Assembly (NCBI GenBank): GCA_001464575.1
Contig: LNFE01000265.1
Span: 1-64,000, forward strand
Length of the DNA: 64,000 nucleotides
Direction: 5' to 3'
Source: Acidobacteria bacterium Ga0077553
Lineage (GTDB): Bacteria > Acidobacteriota > Terriglobia > Bryobacterales > Bryobacteraceae
The notes under the pieces are model-generated. The model saw nothing but the letters and a program-made list of their open reading frames with translations, ran no database searches and had not been told where the DNA came from. Made by a program: the position numbers and the translations under genes. This document shows positions 38,643-47,277 of this stretch, piece by piece (position 1 is the first letter of the stretch; every line of letters begins with the position of its first letter).

Positions 38643-39047
38643 TCAGCCCGCCCCCGCGATCATCTCGAGGCTGACCGTTCGCAGCAGCTTCTGCCACGCC
38701 TCCCGGGTGGATGCGGAGCAGCCGCCTTCGAGAGCACGGGTAATCGCCCACAAGAGCGCCTGCTCCACCAGCGCATAGTGCCGTTCTTCCACCCCAAGAT
38801 CCCGATGCTGCTTACCCAGTTCCCGCAGCTTCGGCTTGAGCGCATCGAGATGGTCCAGGCCATCCACGGCCACCTGCAGGGTGGCGACCAGCTTGGCTGC
38901 CTGCTCCTTCATAGGAGCCTTGAACATGCTTCGCAAACTCGGGTCGAGTTCGAATAAGCGCCCGTAGAACAGCATCACCATGGGCTGGGCGACATCTTGC
39001 AACGCCTCAAAACTGTTCCGCACCAGCTGCTTTTCTTCCCGCGTCAC
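38643..39047 (-). CDS. Single-domain globin
   Basis: A 134-residue globin similar in length and pattern to Vitreoscilla-type haemoglobin and to the globin half of flavohaemoglobins. LFYGRLFELDP holds the distal TyrB10 (Tyr28), and GKQHRDLGVEERHYALVEQALL holds the proximal haem ligand HisF8 (His81). No reductase domain follows. It binds O2 and possibly NO or CO in the cytoplasm. Its start overlaps the stop of the upstream kinase by ATGA and a sigma factor follows after 48 bp, so it is embedded in a signalling operon. A gas- or redox-linked input is inferred from this position only. Confidence 0.9.
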   Translation of the reverse strand: MTREEKQLVRNSFEALQDVAQPMVMLFYGRLFELDPSLRSMFKAPMKEQAAKLVATLQVAVDGLDHLDALKPKLRELGKQHRDLGVEERHYALVEQALLWAITRALEGGCSASTREAWQKLLRTVSLEMIAGAG

Positions 39048-41737
39048 TCGATGGTTACTCCCCGGCGCTTGGCCAATTCGACGAAGCGCAAATAGTCTTT
39101 TTCAAAGTTCGGCTGCCAGCCGGGCTTGCCCCGGACCCGGTCCCACGCCGCTTTCACTTCGGCTGCCCGCCTCCCGAATTCGGCAGGCGGCAGCGAGTTG
39201 CCCACCTGGGCAATTTCTAACCCGATCAGTGCTCCCTTGGCGCGGTTCAAATCGCCGGACATCGTCCCGGCTTTTTCTCTCTGCGCGGTCGCCGCGATCT
39301 CGGCTTCGAGGGCCGCGGAATCCTGACCGGACTCGCGCATCGTCACGGCTATCCGGCCCAAGGCCTCCATCAGAAGCCGCGCGACGTTACCTTGTTGCGT
39401 TGAAAGGACTATTCGGGCGTTGGCAGCCGCCTCGCGCCAATTCGCCAACGCCTCGGCGGTCCGCCGTTCTTCCTTTAAAGCAATCCCGAACTGCCACTGC
39501 GTGTAGGAGAGATTCATCCGCATCGTTTGATTCTTCGGGTTTTTCTCGACCGCCTGCCCAATCGTGTCGAGAGCTTCCCGGAACCGGTTGAGCCGCGCCG
39601 GACCATCCGTTACCGCGGCCACCCGCATCCGCGCGATGCCCAGATCTCCCAGCGCCCGCTGGTCATCGGCGTCCGCCGCCAGTAACTCCTCGGCGATCTT
39701 CGTCATCTCCGCATACGCGACCAGCGCCTTGGCCCGGTTCCCCATGCTGGACGATGTGGGGCTGCCCTCGACGTCGCCCACGTGGCTCCAGGCCAGCATT
39801 AACTCCCGCTTCGTCCGGCTGCTGTTCGGTTCCTGCGCCAGCGCCTTTTTGAGCGCCTCGACCGAGCCCAGATACTGGTCTCGCGCCTCTTCCAGTTGGC
39901 CCTTGCGCGCCAGCGCCATGCCGACCCCAGACGCCGCCGAAGCCCGCGACATCTGCCACTCCATCTTGTCCGGCTCCGCCGTGGCCAACGAGGCGTAGAC
40001 CGCCGCTGCCTGCCGCGCGCTCGTGAGCGAGGCGTCAATGTTATCGAGCAACCGCTGGTTCCGGCTAGAGGCGAGTTCCGCCCCGGCCAAATGGCTCAGC
40101 AACTGCCGGTCGCCACCCTCTTCAAGGGCCTTGCGGGCCCGGCGTACCGCCTCGTCAAAGTGCTCCTGCGCCACGCTCAACTTGCCGGTGTACGCCGCGA
40201 CGTCCCCCTGGTGACGAATCGCTTCAATCGCTATCGCCGTGCCGCCGCCGGCGTCGGCGAGCTCCCGTGCCCGCATGTAGCTCTTCTGGGCGCCTTCGGT
40301 GTCCCCGAGATTGGAACCTAGCACCCAGCCCTGCACGTCGCCAATCCGCAACCAGCCAGCGGCCAGATCCCGGGCCAGCGAAGGATCGCCCTTCGCGTCG
40401 GCCGATAGCCGTTCCAGATATTCCAGCGCCGTCGACACGATCAACCGCCGGGCCTTGGTGGAACCGGGCAATTCGCGCACCGCGTCATGAACGTCGAACA
40501 CGAACCGGTTGGCTAACTGGCGCACCTCCTGCAAGCGCTGCTCGGCGAGCCGCCGCTGCCGTTCGGCGTAAAGCAAGCCGCCGGCCAGCACCATCACGGT
40601 CACCGCTGTCGCCAGCACGAGGCGGTGATGCCGTTCCATGAACTTCCGGGTTCGGTACCAGACCGAGTCCGGGGCCGCCACCACCGGACGATTGTCGAGA
40701 TGCCGCCGGATGTCTTCGGCGAACTGTTCGACGGTGCCATAGCGTCGCGCCGGATCCTTCGCCATTGCGCGCATCAGGATGTTATCGATGTCGCCGCGCA
40801 GCTCCGGCCGCGCTGCACTGGCGCGCACGGTGGGCGTTTCGCAGATGGCGCGCTCCAGTTCGAGGGGCGTATACTTGCCGATCTTGTGCGGGCGGGTTCC
40901 GGTGAGGAGTTCATAGAGAACCGCGCCTAAAGAATAGGTGTCGCTGGCCACCGTCACCGGTTCGCCCCGCACCTGCTCCGGGCTAGCGTAGTCCGGGGTC
41001 ATCATGCCCATGCCCTGGGTCATGGTCTCGGCGGCTTCCATGGGGTTGGCCAGGAGCAGCTTGCAGATGCCGAAATCCAGTAGACGCGGCGTACCGTTCT
41101 CCTCAACGAGGATGTTGCCGGGCTTCAGATCGCGATGGACCACGAAACGGCTGTGCGCGTAGGTGACGGCCGCGCACACGGGAAGAAACAGGCGGAGGCG
41201 GTCGGCTACCGAAAGCTGCTTGTCCTGACAGTACTGCGTGATGGGGACGCCCGGAATGTACTCCATGACGAAGTACGGTTCGCCGGTTTGCGAGGTTCCC
41301 CCATCGAGAAGACGGGCGATATTGGGATGCTCCAGACTGGCGAGCACCTGCCGTTCCCGCTTGAACCGGGCGAGCAGGAAGTCGGTATCCATGCCCGGCG
41401 TGACGAGTTTGATCGCGACATCTTTGTCATAGACGTCATCGGTACGCTTGCCCAGGTAGACCGTGCCCATGCCGCCCCGGCCCAGTTCCCGCAGGAGTTC
41501 GTAAGGACCGACGAAGCGGGTTCGGGGCGTGGTCTCCAGGTCGAGCACCGCGCTCTTCACGCTCCCGGCTAGGTTCGACTTGGTCTGGGCGTCGCTGGCC
41601 AGCAGACCGGCGACTTCGCGCTTCATCTCGTCGTCGCCGGCGCACTCCCGTTCGAGCCAGGCCTCCCGGGCGGTGGCAGGCTCCTCGAGCGCCCGGTTAA
41701 ACAGGTCTTCGGCCTGCTTCCACCGCTCCGGCGTCAT
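39044..41737 (-). CDS. Ser/Thr protein kinase with TPR-like C-terminal region
   Basis: An 897-residue kinase. The start at 41735-41737 overlaps the sigma gene stop by ATGA and begins with the usual MTPERWKQAEDLFNRALE helical leader. The kinase domain has LGRGGMGTVYLGKR, AIKLVTPG, HRDLKPGNILV and DFGICK. A membrane helix is seen at LVLATAVTVMVLAGGLLYA, and the outer part is a long alpha-helical repeat region of TPR type (for example DAGGGTAIAIEAIRHQGDVAAY). All catalytic residues are present. It forms the first sigma-kinase pair of the operon and is directly coupled to the globin. Confidence 0.93.
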   Translation of the reverse strand: MTPERWKQAEDLFNRALEEPATAREAWLERECAGDDEMKREVAGLLASDAQTKSNLAGSVKSAVLDLETTPRTRFVGPYELLRELGRGGMGTVYLGKRTDDVYDKDVAIKLVTPGMDTDFLLARFKRERQVLASLEHPNIARLLDGGTSQTGEPYFVMEYIPGVPITQYCQDKQLSVADRLRLFLPVCAAVTYAHSRFVVHRDLKPGNILVEENGTPRLLDFGICKLLLANPMEAAETMTQGMGMMTPDYASPEQVRGEPVTVASDTYSLGAVLYELLTGTRPHKIGKYTPLELERAICETPTVRASAARPELRGDIDNILMRAMAKDPARRYGTVEQFAEDIRRHLDNRPVVAAPDSVWYRTRKFMERHHRLVLATAVTVMVLAGGLLYAERQRRLAEQRLQEVRQLANRFVFDVHDAVRELPGSTKARRLIVSTALEYLERLSADAKGDPSLARDLAAGWLRIGDVQGWVLGSNLGDTEGAQKSYMRARELADAGGGTAIAIEAIRHQGDVAAYTGKLSVAQEHFDEAVRRARKALEEGGDRQLLSHLAGAELASSRNQRLLDNIDASLTSARQAAAVYASLATAEPDKMEWQMSRASAASGVGMALARKGQLEEARDQYLGSVEALKKALAQEPNSSRTKRELMLAWSHVGDVEGSPTSSSMGNRAKALVAYAEMTKIAEELLAADADDQRALGDLGIARMRVAAVTDGPARLNRFREALDTIGQAVEKNPKNQTMRMNLSYTQWQFGIALKEERRTAEALANWREAAANARIVLSTQQGNVARLLMEALGRIAVTMRESGQDSAALEAEIAATAQREKAGTMSGDLNRAKGALIGLEIAQVGNSLPPAEFGRRAAEVKAAWDRVRGKPGWQPNFEKDYLRFVELAKRRGVTIE

Positions 41738-42306
41738 GGCGCCGGGCTCTCCGTCATGTATTTTTGGAGCCAAGCTTCGGCGAACCGCTGCTCGCGGCCC
41801 ACGGTGGCGACAGAGATGCCCAGCGCTTGCGCCGTCTCCTCAATGCTCATGCCGCCAAAATACCGCAGCTCGATGACTTTCGCCTTCCGTTCGTCAAACG
41901 CGGCCAGCCCGCCCAGAGCGTCGTCGAGCGCGATGATGCCCGCGCTGCGTTCGGGCGCGAAGTTCAGAGCCTCGTCAAGGGACGCCGCTCGCTGTCCGCC
42001 GCCGCGCTTGCCGGCCACGTGCTTCCGGGCGTGGTCCACCAGAATTTGGCGCATCCGATGCGCGGCAACACCGAAGAAGTGCGCCCGGCTCTCCCAGTCG
42101 GGCAGTTCGCCGCCCGCGAGCTTCAAATACGCTTCGTGGACCAGCACCGTCGGCTGCAGGGTCGGGGCGTTCCGTTCGTCGCGGAGATAGTGGGCCGCCA
42201 GCCGTCGCAGTTCGTCGTAGATCAGCGGCGTCAGCAGATCGAGGGCTGCTTTGTCGCCGTCCTTCCAACGAGCCAGTAAGTTCGTCACCTGTCCATCGGC
42301 GCTCAT
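41734..42306 (-). CDS. ECF-like RNA polymerase sigma factor
   Basis: A 190-residue sigma factor, sister to the one at 38052. The start at 42304-42306 is chosen because it gives MSADGQVTNLLARWKDGDKAALDLLTPLIYDELRRLA, the normal region 2 opening; longer readings run into the divergent gene. LQPTVLVHEAYLKLAGG and AKVIELRYFGGMSIEETAQALGISVATVGRE give the rest of region 2 and the region 4 helix-turn-helix. It starts a six-gene unit and is divergent from the kinase-FGE gene with 67 bp between the starts, a space that must hold both promoters. Confidence 0.93.
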   Translation of the reverse strand: MSADGQVTNLLARWKDGDKAALDLLTPLIYDELRRLAAHYLRDERNAPTLQPTVLVHEAYLKLAGGELPDWESRAHFFGVAAHRMRQILVDHARKHVAGKRGGGQRAASLDEALNFAPERSAGIIALDDALGGLAAFDERKAKVIELRYFGGMSIEETAQALGISVATVGREQRFAEAWLQKYMTESPAP

Positions 42307-42373
42307 TAGCTCCACATTATACTCAGTCGGTAAAGAATCGCCTAAACCTGCCGATAGACGAAACAGGTGGAGA

Positions 42374-43990
42374 GTGAAGCTTCCCGCGCGAATTAACAAA
42401 TACGAGCTCCAGCACTTCCTTGGCGGCGGCATGTCGGAGGTGTATCGCTCGCGCGATACGGTCCTTGGGCGCACGGTAGCGGTGAAGTTGCTCACGCCGC
42501 AGGCCGCCCGGGATGCGGACACCCGCGCGCGTTTTCTGCTGGAGGCCCAGGTTTCCAGTTCCGTCGTGCACGAGAACATCATCACGACCTACGACTACGG
42601 CGAAGAGGACGGCATACCGTATCTGGTGCTCGAGTTCCTCACTGGGCGGACGCTCAAGGATTTTCTGGCCGAGGAGGCCGATTTAAGCCTGCGGAAGCGC
42701 GTCTCGATTGCGCTGCAGGTGGCTCGGGCGTTGGAATACGTTCATTCGCGCAAGTTTGTCCACCGCGACGTGAAGCCGGACAACATCCATGTCGACCCCC
42801 AGGGACGAGTGAAGCTGATGGATTTCGGCATCGTGAAGACCGAAGACGTGACGTTGACCCAGGCTGGGTTTGCCCTTGGCACGCCGCACTATGTGGCGCC
42901 GGAGCTCGTGATGGGCCAGCCGGTGACGCCGCTGGTGGATGTCTACTCCTACGGGGTGCTGCTGTACGAGATTTTGACGGGCCGCCGGGCGATCCAGGCC
43001 GACACCGTGGAGCGCATTTTTTATCTGATTCTGCACGAGCCGATTCCGATCGAACCGCTCACAGCCGCCGGGGTCCCGGACCGGCTCATCGAGATTCTGC
43101 GCGGGAGTATTGAGCGAGACCCGGCAAAACGAACCCAAAGTATGGGGGAAATCGCGGCCGACCTCGAAGATTGGTTGCACGAGAACCCCACGCAGGCCAA
43201 TCCACTGCCGGGCAAGCGCCGGGTGCAATTGGACGGGCGGATGCTGGGTGGCGCCGTGGCGCTGGCGGCGGTCATGGCGCTGGGGCTGGGCTACCTCCTT
43301 GTGAACAGTGGGAAGGCGGAGGCTCGTCTCGAACAGCACCAGCGCATTGAAGATCCCACGGGCGATATGGTGTTGATCCCGGCCGGGGAAGCCAGCTTCG
43401 GTACGGAGGGCAAACGGGTGGCGGTGCCCGCGTTCTACCTCGACCTGACCGAAGTGACGAACGAGGAGTATGGGGAGTTCTGTAAAGCGACGGGCCGGGC
43501 GTTGCCTAAAGACTTTCCCGCCGACCAACCTGGGTTTCCCGTGGTGAATGTGACCTTCGCTGACGCGCAGGCCTTTGCTTCCTGGGCGAAAAAGCGCCTG
43601 CCGACTGCCCTCGAATGGGAGCGCGCTGCCCGTGGCGATGATGGGCGCCACTTTCCGTGGGGGAACGAGCACAAACCGCATCTGGCCAACCTCCGGGACA
43701 ATCCGGAGATCCAAAAGCAGCATGCCGTATCTGCCGACGCTTACCGCACCGGCCGCAGCCCCTTTGGCATCCTGCAGATGATCGGGAACGTCAAGGAGTT
43801 TACGGCGGACCGCACCACCCCCACCGCGCTTGCCATTCGGACCTTCGCCAGCGAAGAAGAGACGTGGTACGCCATCAAGGGCGGTTCCTTTCAGAGTCGC
43901 CTCGCTGAGGCGATCACTTTCGCCATCGAACCCGTTCCCGCCAGTTACTCGGCGCCGGATTTAGGCTTTCGCTGCGCCCGCACTTTGTAG
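42374..43990 (+). CDS. Ser/Thr protein kinase fused to formylglycine-generating-enzyme-like domain
   Basis: A 538-residue protein. The likely start is the GTG at 42374 after AGGTGGAG; no ATG fits near the kinase opening INKYELQHFLGGGMSEVYRSRD. Kinase motifs are AVKLL, HRDVKPDN and DFGIVK (catalytic set complete). A membrane helix follows (about 292-315, GGAVALAAVMALGLGYLLV), and then an FGE-sulfatase/SUMF1-like domain outside (DMVLIPAGEASFGTEG, FYLDLTEVTNEEYGEFC, LPTALEWERAARG, FPWGN, GNVKEFTAD, KGGSF, GFRCAR). In such fusions the FGE-like domain is probably a ligand-binding sensor, not an enzyme. It is divergent from the sigma-kinase operon. Confidence 0.92.
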   Translation: MKLPARINKYELQHFLGGGMSEVYRSRDTVLGRTVAVKLLTPQAARDADTRARFLLEAQVSSSVVHENIITTYDYGEEDGIPYLVLEFLTGRTLKDFLAEEADLSLRKRVSIALQVARALEYVHSRKFVHRDVKPDNIHVDPQGRVKLMDFGIVKTEDVTLTQAGFALGTPHYVAPELVMGQPVTPLVDVYSYGVLLYEILTGRRAIQADTVERIFYLILHEPIPIEPLTAAGVPDRLIEILRGSIERDPAKRTQSMGEIAADLEDWLHENPTQANPLPGKRRVQLDGRMLGGAVALAAVMALGLGYLLVNSGKAEARLEQHQRIEDPTGDMVLIPAGEASFGTEGKRVAVPAFYLDLTEVTNEEYGEFCKATGRALPKDFPADQPGFPVVNVTFADAQAFASWAKKRLPTALEWERAARGDDGRHFPWGNEHKPHLANLRDNPEIQKQHAVSADAYRTGRSPFGILQMIGNVKEFTADRTTPTALAIRTFASEEETWYAIKGGSFQSRLAEAITFAIEPVPASYSAPDLGFRCARTL

Positions 43991-44021
43991 TCCTCGGTCT
44001 GGTATTTGGGCTGCGCTAGCG

Positions 44022-45185
44022 CTATCTGCCGTCGGCTAGACCGCCAACTTTACGAACGAGAATCTGGCGGGAAGGCCGCTCCACCGTACGGTACAGGAAC
44101 AGTCCGGCCGCAGCGGCAAGCGCCCAACAGACCGGCATGAGTAGCCAGTACTCCGATGACGAGGCCTGCCGGGCGGCGAGAAGGGGAAACGCGGTCAGCG
44201 CAAACAGCTTCACGACCGGTCCGTGAATCAGGTAGAACGAGTATCCCGTGCGGCCGAATCCGCCAACCAGGGACAGGAGCGGCATCATGTTGTGAAAACC
44301 CTCCCGGCGCTGCGCTAGCAGGGTGATGCCAATCAGACAGGACGATAGAATCAGGCCGCTCGCGGTGAATAGGCCGCTGACCGCCAGGGGCGGCCAGCTG
44401 GCGCCCAGAGAGCCTATCTCCAAGAGGACCCGGATGAGGAGAAACAGCGAGGCGCCGGCCGCCAGTTTCAGCATCATCCGGGGCCAGGTGATTCGCCAGG
44501 ATTCCTGCGTCTGGGTTTCGAATACGAGGCAACCGGCCGGGACATAGGCGAACCGCATGGAGGGCACCCCGAAAAACAGCCCGGAGGCGAAACAGAGACC
44601 GGTAATGGCTCCCCAGATGGCGAGGCGGCCCGTCAGCGGCAGGTTCCTCCGCTTGATGGCGAAACCAAGCAGGGGGAAGACGATGTAGCCGGCCACGATG
44701 TAGCTCAACGTCCAGGTGACCGTCAGAATGGGCCGCTCCGGAAAATAGCCAGGTAGAAGAAGAAGCTGGCTAAGGACGGTGGACAGCGAAGCGTTGGTCA
44801 CCTCGGCGCGAGAAAAGCCGGTCGCCAGATGGGCAAAGGCGACCGCCATGAGCAGAACGGTCCCATAGGGAATGTAAATCCGGACTAAGCGGAGGGCGAC
44901 GAAGCGGACATAGGAAAAACGACCGCTGGCCACACTTTGCGCGATGAAGAAGCCACTCAGCAGTAATAGGAGATTGGTGTCGGTGCTTCCCAGGCGGGCG
45001 AAGAGCCATCCGAACGAGTCCGCGGGGCTGGCGCCGGGCGATTGGAGCGATACGAATCCCGCGTAGTGGAAGAGAAAAACGACTGTCGCGGCGCAGGCTC
45101 GAAGCGCATCGAAGGCGGGGAGACGGGCGGCGCGTGGCGCAGCTTCTGATCTGGTATCCCGCAGCGGGGCAACAGTTTCGGACAT
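44022..45185 (-). CDS. Acyltransferase-3 family membrane protein
   Basis: A 387-residue polytopic membrane protein. The N-terminal RLPAFDALRACAATVVFLFHYAGFV (with the catalytic-type His in the first helix) and DTNLLLLLSGFFIAQSV followed by YVRFVALRLVRIYIPY are standard acyltransferase-3 features (O-acetylation of cell-surface polysaccharide). The start at 45183-45185 opens with a hydrophilic 30-residue leader and is preferred to the longer frame, which begins 99 bp upstream. It is the last chromosomal gene before the integrative element; only 124 bp separate its start from the left attachment repeat. Confidence 0.88.
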   Translation of the reverse strand: MSETVAPLRDTRSEAAPRAARLPAFDALRACAATVVFLFHYAGFVSLQSPGASPADSFGWLFARLGSTDTNLLLLLSGFFIAQSVASGRFSYVRFVALRLVRIYIPYGTVLLMAVAFAHLATGFSRAEVTNASLSTVLSQLLLLPGYFPERPILTVTWTLSYIVAGYIVFPLLGFAIKRRNLPLTGRLAIWGAITGLCFASGLFFGVPSMRFAYVPAGCLVFETQTQESWRITWPRMMLKLAAGASLFLLIRVLLEIGSLGASWPPLAVSGLFTASGLILSSCLIGITLLAQRREGFHNMMPLLSLVGGFGRTGYSFYLIHGPVVKLFALTAFPLLAARQASSSEYWLLMPVCWALAAAAGLFLYRTVERPSRQILVRKVGGLADGR

Positions 45186-45280
45186 GAAAAAAGTTTTGTC
45201 TAGTGTATCGTGTCCGGTTGAACGCGATAGGCCGAGGGGCACCCGTAATGGCCGGGCCATGGCGTCATGGCAAACGGTTC

Positions 45281-45300
45281 GCACTCCCGAAGGGGGGTGC
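45281..45300. other. Hairpin next to the left attachment site
   Basis: GCACTCCC and GGGGGTGC can pair as an 8-bp stem (one G-T pair) around a GAAG loop. It lies 9 bp outside the left repeat, so before the element inserted it would have been just beyond the 3' end of the tRNA-Pro gene. It may be the old tRNA terminator, but no T-run follows on either strand. Confidence 0.3.
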
Positions 45301-45309
45301 TGGGTGCGG

Positions 45310-45356
45310 AATGGTCGGGGCGGCGGGATTCGAACTCGCGACCCCTTGCGCCCAAG
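45310..45356 (-). repeat. Left attachment site (displaced 3' end of tRNA-Pro)
   Basis: The 47 bases match 55740-55786 exactly and comprise the CCA, acceptor 3' strand, T-arm, variable loop and the 3' half of the anticodon stem of tRNA-Pro. The match ends abruptly at 45356, within the anticodon loop, where the usual integrase crossover lies. No 5' half of a tRNA adjoins it, so this copy is not functional. Confidence 0.92.
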
Positions 45357-45754
45357 TTAGCCTTTCGAGGTGAGATCCGTAGGGGCGGATCGAGATAAGC
45401 CGATATCCTTTCAACGGTTTAGGCTCTTTCGCTTCGCCCCCGCCTCTGTCTGTCGCTGTACGTCACAATCCGTCACCAGAACGGGGTTACGTCACAACCT
45501 CCGTCACAAAATGGACCGGCGACCTCGCTACGAACTCAGCAACCTGGACCGGTTCGTGGACTCGGCTAGAGCGTCGGGCCGGCGTTAGGTTCGCTGCGGG
45601 GCTAGACCGAAGCGCACATGATCGCGCGGAAGCGATTCCACAAGCGATGGAGGTTCCCCTGTTGAACGGTCACTTCCCAAGCAGGTCCGAACTGTCTTCG
45701 TTGGGTGGCAATCGATTGCCCCCGCCCTCCTAAGCCTGCTAGACTGCTGATCCA
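45357..45754. other. Left end of the element: no gene seen, integrase arm-like repeats
   Basis: Between the left repeat and the first element gene there are 398 bases without a supported gene. A frame of 72 codons at 45370 is Arg-rich and runs through the CGTCACAA repeats, and a frame at 45602-45871 on the minus strand overlaps the next gene; both were rejected. The stretch holds four CGTCACAA-like sites (listed separately) and presumably the promoter of the gene at 45755. Confidence 0.6.
45459..45510 (+). repeat. Cluster of CGTCACAA repeats, left end (possible integrase arm sites)
   Basis: Four copies of CGTCACAA or a one-base variant lie at about 45461, 45471 (CGTCACCA), 45490 and 45503. 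The segment ACGGGGTTACGTCACAA (45481-45497) recurs identically near the right end at 55666-55682. Clusters of short direct repeats flanking a tyrosine-recombinase core site are typical of arm-type integrase or excisionase binding sites. Confidence 0.6.
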
Positions 45755-46522
45755 ATGAGTGAGAGCCTGCCAGCAGAGATCCTCAAACACGCGTCGAAAG
45801 CAGCTATCGGACTGTTGCCCGCGGGTTCGATATTTGCCGAGCTTTTTGATGCGATCGTGGGCCGTCAGCAAAGCAGTGCGACGGAATTCATAACGCTATC
45901 GCTTGGAGACGCGTACAGCGCCGCATCAGCTGCCGGAGTGTCTCTAGATCAACTCGAGTCGAATCAAGTCTTCAGGAGAACTCTATTTGCGGCGATGCGG
46001 GCCGCTGTAGCTACTGGGTCGGAGGAGAAGAAGCGCCGACTCCGCAATGCGGTAGTCAATGCCGCTGTACTGCCCGACAATTGGGTCGTTGACGAAGCGA
46101 AGATGCATCGACTGTTGGAGGTATGTGACGAGGATCACATAGCGTTCCTCGCAAAGCTTTCGACGGCTACCAAGTACCCGTCGTTGAATTCAGGCGCGCC
46201 TCAGATCTTTCAGCGGATCATCCCGACCCCTGCTACGCCACCTGCAGAAAGTGCGGCAGCCCGGGATCTTGACTTCCGAGCGCTTTCCGCGTTTAACCTC
46301 CTATTCAACGAAGGACTGATCTCGCGAGGAGGACTTCCGCCTCCAACTAGTCCTTCGTCTAGCGGCTTTTCAGTGGCGCCGCATTCATGGGATCATGAAC
46401 TCGAGGCGGAACTCTCGCGATACGTCGGTCATGCGGGAGGCGCTACTCGTGAGTGCAGGCTCACGAGGTTTGGCATGGGCTTTCTGAGTTTCGTTTCGCG
46501 GACACCCCTGGATGCCGAGTGA
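45755..46522 (+). CDS. Hypothetical protein, element cargo (possible Abi-alpha/DUF4393-like)
   Basis: A 255-residue soluble protein. The N-terminal half is helical (ILKHASKAAIGLLPAGSIFAELFDAIVG; FRRTLFAAMRAAVATGSEEKKRRLRNAVVNAAVLP; KMHRLLEVCDEDHIAFLAKLS), a pattern in which a region of the form KxxRLRNAVxN is followed by HIxFLxKL. The C-terminus ends LTRFGMGFLSFV, like the closing winged-helix-type segment of Abi-alpha/DUF4393-like proteins. I am not sure of that family link. The gene is the first cargo gene at the left end of the element, where defence or exclusion genes are common. No leader or membrane segment is seen. Confidence 0.7.
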   Translation: MSESLPAEILKHASKAAIGLLPAGSIFAELFDAIVGRQQSSATEFITLSLGDAYSAASAAGVSLDQLESNQVFRRTLFAAMRAAVATGSEEKKRRLRNAVVNAAVLPDNWVVDEAKMHRLLEVCDEDHIAFLAKLSTATKYPSLNSGAPQIFQRIIPTPATPPAESAAARDLDFRALSAFNLLFNEGLISRGGLPPPTSPSSSGFSVAPHSWDHELEAELSRYVGHAGGATRECRLTRFGMGFLSFVSRTPLDAE

Positions 46523-46833
46523 CCCGGCTGGGCCGCTTATGCGGCGCCAGGTCCTTCCGCCGAGCCGGTTTCCCCACCCCCGCTTCCGAAGAATCGGCGG
46601 CGCCTGCCGACGCACGTCCAAGAAAAGGCACCCCCGGCCCGAAGTCGGCTCCACCCCCCATTCGTCCTTGAGAAAATTCTGAAAAATGCCCAGCCAAATT
46701 GGGCCACCGCTGGAGAGCGGCCGATAAATGGCGACTCTCGACATGGGCGGGCTAGCTCTCGCTCGATCGTCGATGGCCCCGCAACTACCAGTGACGGCGG
46801 AGTCGAGTCAGCGCAGCAACACACCCGTACTCG
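46523..46833. other. 311-bp stretch without a supported gene in the element
   Basis: Frames of 70-119 codons on both strands overlap one another and none has a family pattern or a good start. The sequence is mostly GC-rich at its left end, with an AT-richer patch around 46670-46700 (GAAAATTCTGAAAAATGCCC). It lies between two convergent genes, the plus-strand cargo gene and the minus-strand exported pair, so it may hold their terminators, but no clear hairpin with a T-run is visible. Confidence 0.4.
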
Positions 46834-47241
46834 TCAGCCATGCTGCCAGCAGTAACTCGATCCTGCGGCGGCGTTTCTTTTGCACTGAGATCCCGCCTTC
46901 GTAGTCGCCTGACATCTGCCCGAGACGCTCTCCCTGGCGGGTCTGGGCGCGACGGCCCCAGGCATCACGCGCGTCGTCGACGGAGGTCGTTGCAGGGTTG
47001 GCTGTGACCGGGGCGCGGGTACTAATGCGGGTGCTAGGGCGGTCGTATCGGCCGGCACCATCGGAGATGCCTCTTTTGACGCCATCAGCTTTGCGACCAA
47101 CTGAGTCAGGAGGTCGACCTGGTTCGAGAGCCGCTTGACCTCGGATCGAAGCTGCGCGACCTCCGCGGAAGCATCTTGAGGCTGGGCGACGGTTGCTGTT
47201 ATTGAGGCAATGAGCAGAATGACGGCGATTCTGAAGTTCAT
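46834..47241 (-). CDS. Exported coiled-coil protein with C-terminal Cys/His zinc-binding-like motif (DUF5763-like)
   Basis: A 135-residue protein. Residues 1-19 are a signal peptide (FRIAVILLIASITATVAQ). Residues about 25-58 form a coiled coil (EVAQLRSEVKRLSNQVDLLTQLVAKLM), followed by a Pro/Thr-rich linker. The last 27 residues, GRCQATTKAGSQCKRNAAAG and SSYCWQH, match the C-x(7)-C-x(10)-C-x(2)-H spacing of the DUF5763-type motif found in many mobile-element and exported proteins. Zinc binding is likely but its role is unknown. It starts 36 bp after the stop of the next exported gene and is probably co-transcribed with it. Confidence 0.78.
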   Translation of the reverse strand: MNFRIAVILLIASITATVAQPQDASAEVAQLRSEVKRLSNQVDLLTQLVAKLMASKEASPMVPADTTALAPALVPAPRSQPTLQRPPSTTRVMPGAVAPRPARESVSGRCQATTKAGSQCKRNAAAGSSYCWQHG

Positions 47242-47277
47242 GGAGGCGAGGCTCCTTGGGCTGGGTTGGTGGTTTGC

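Noticed and set aside
42374-43990. Active formylglycine-generating enzyme maturing the sulfatase at 56679
   Set aside because: The FGE-like domain is fused to a kinase across a membrane helix, as in many sensor kinases, and the sulfatase has lost the residue to be modified.
45370-45588. 72-codon frame at the left end of the element
   Set aside because: It runs through the CGTCACAA repeats and the flank of the attachment site, is Arg-rich and has no start signal; the repeats explain the sequence better.
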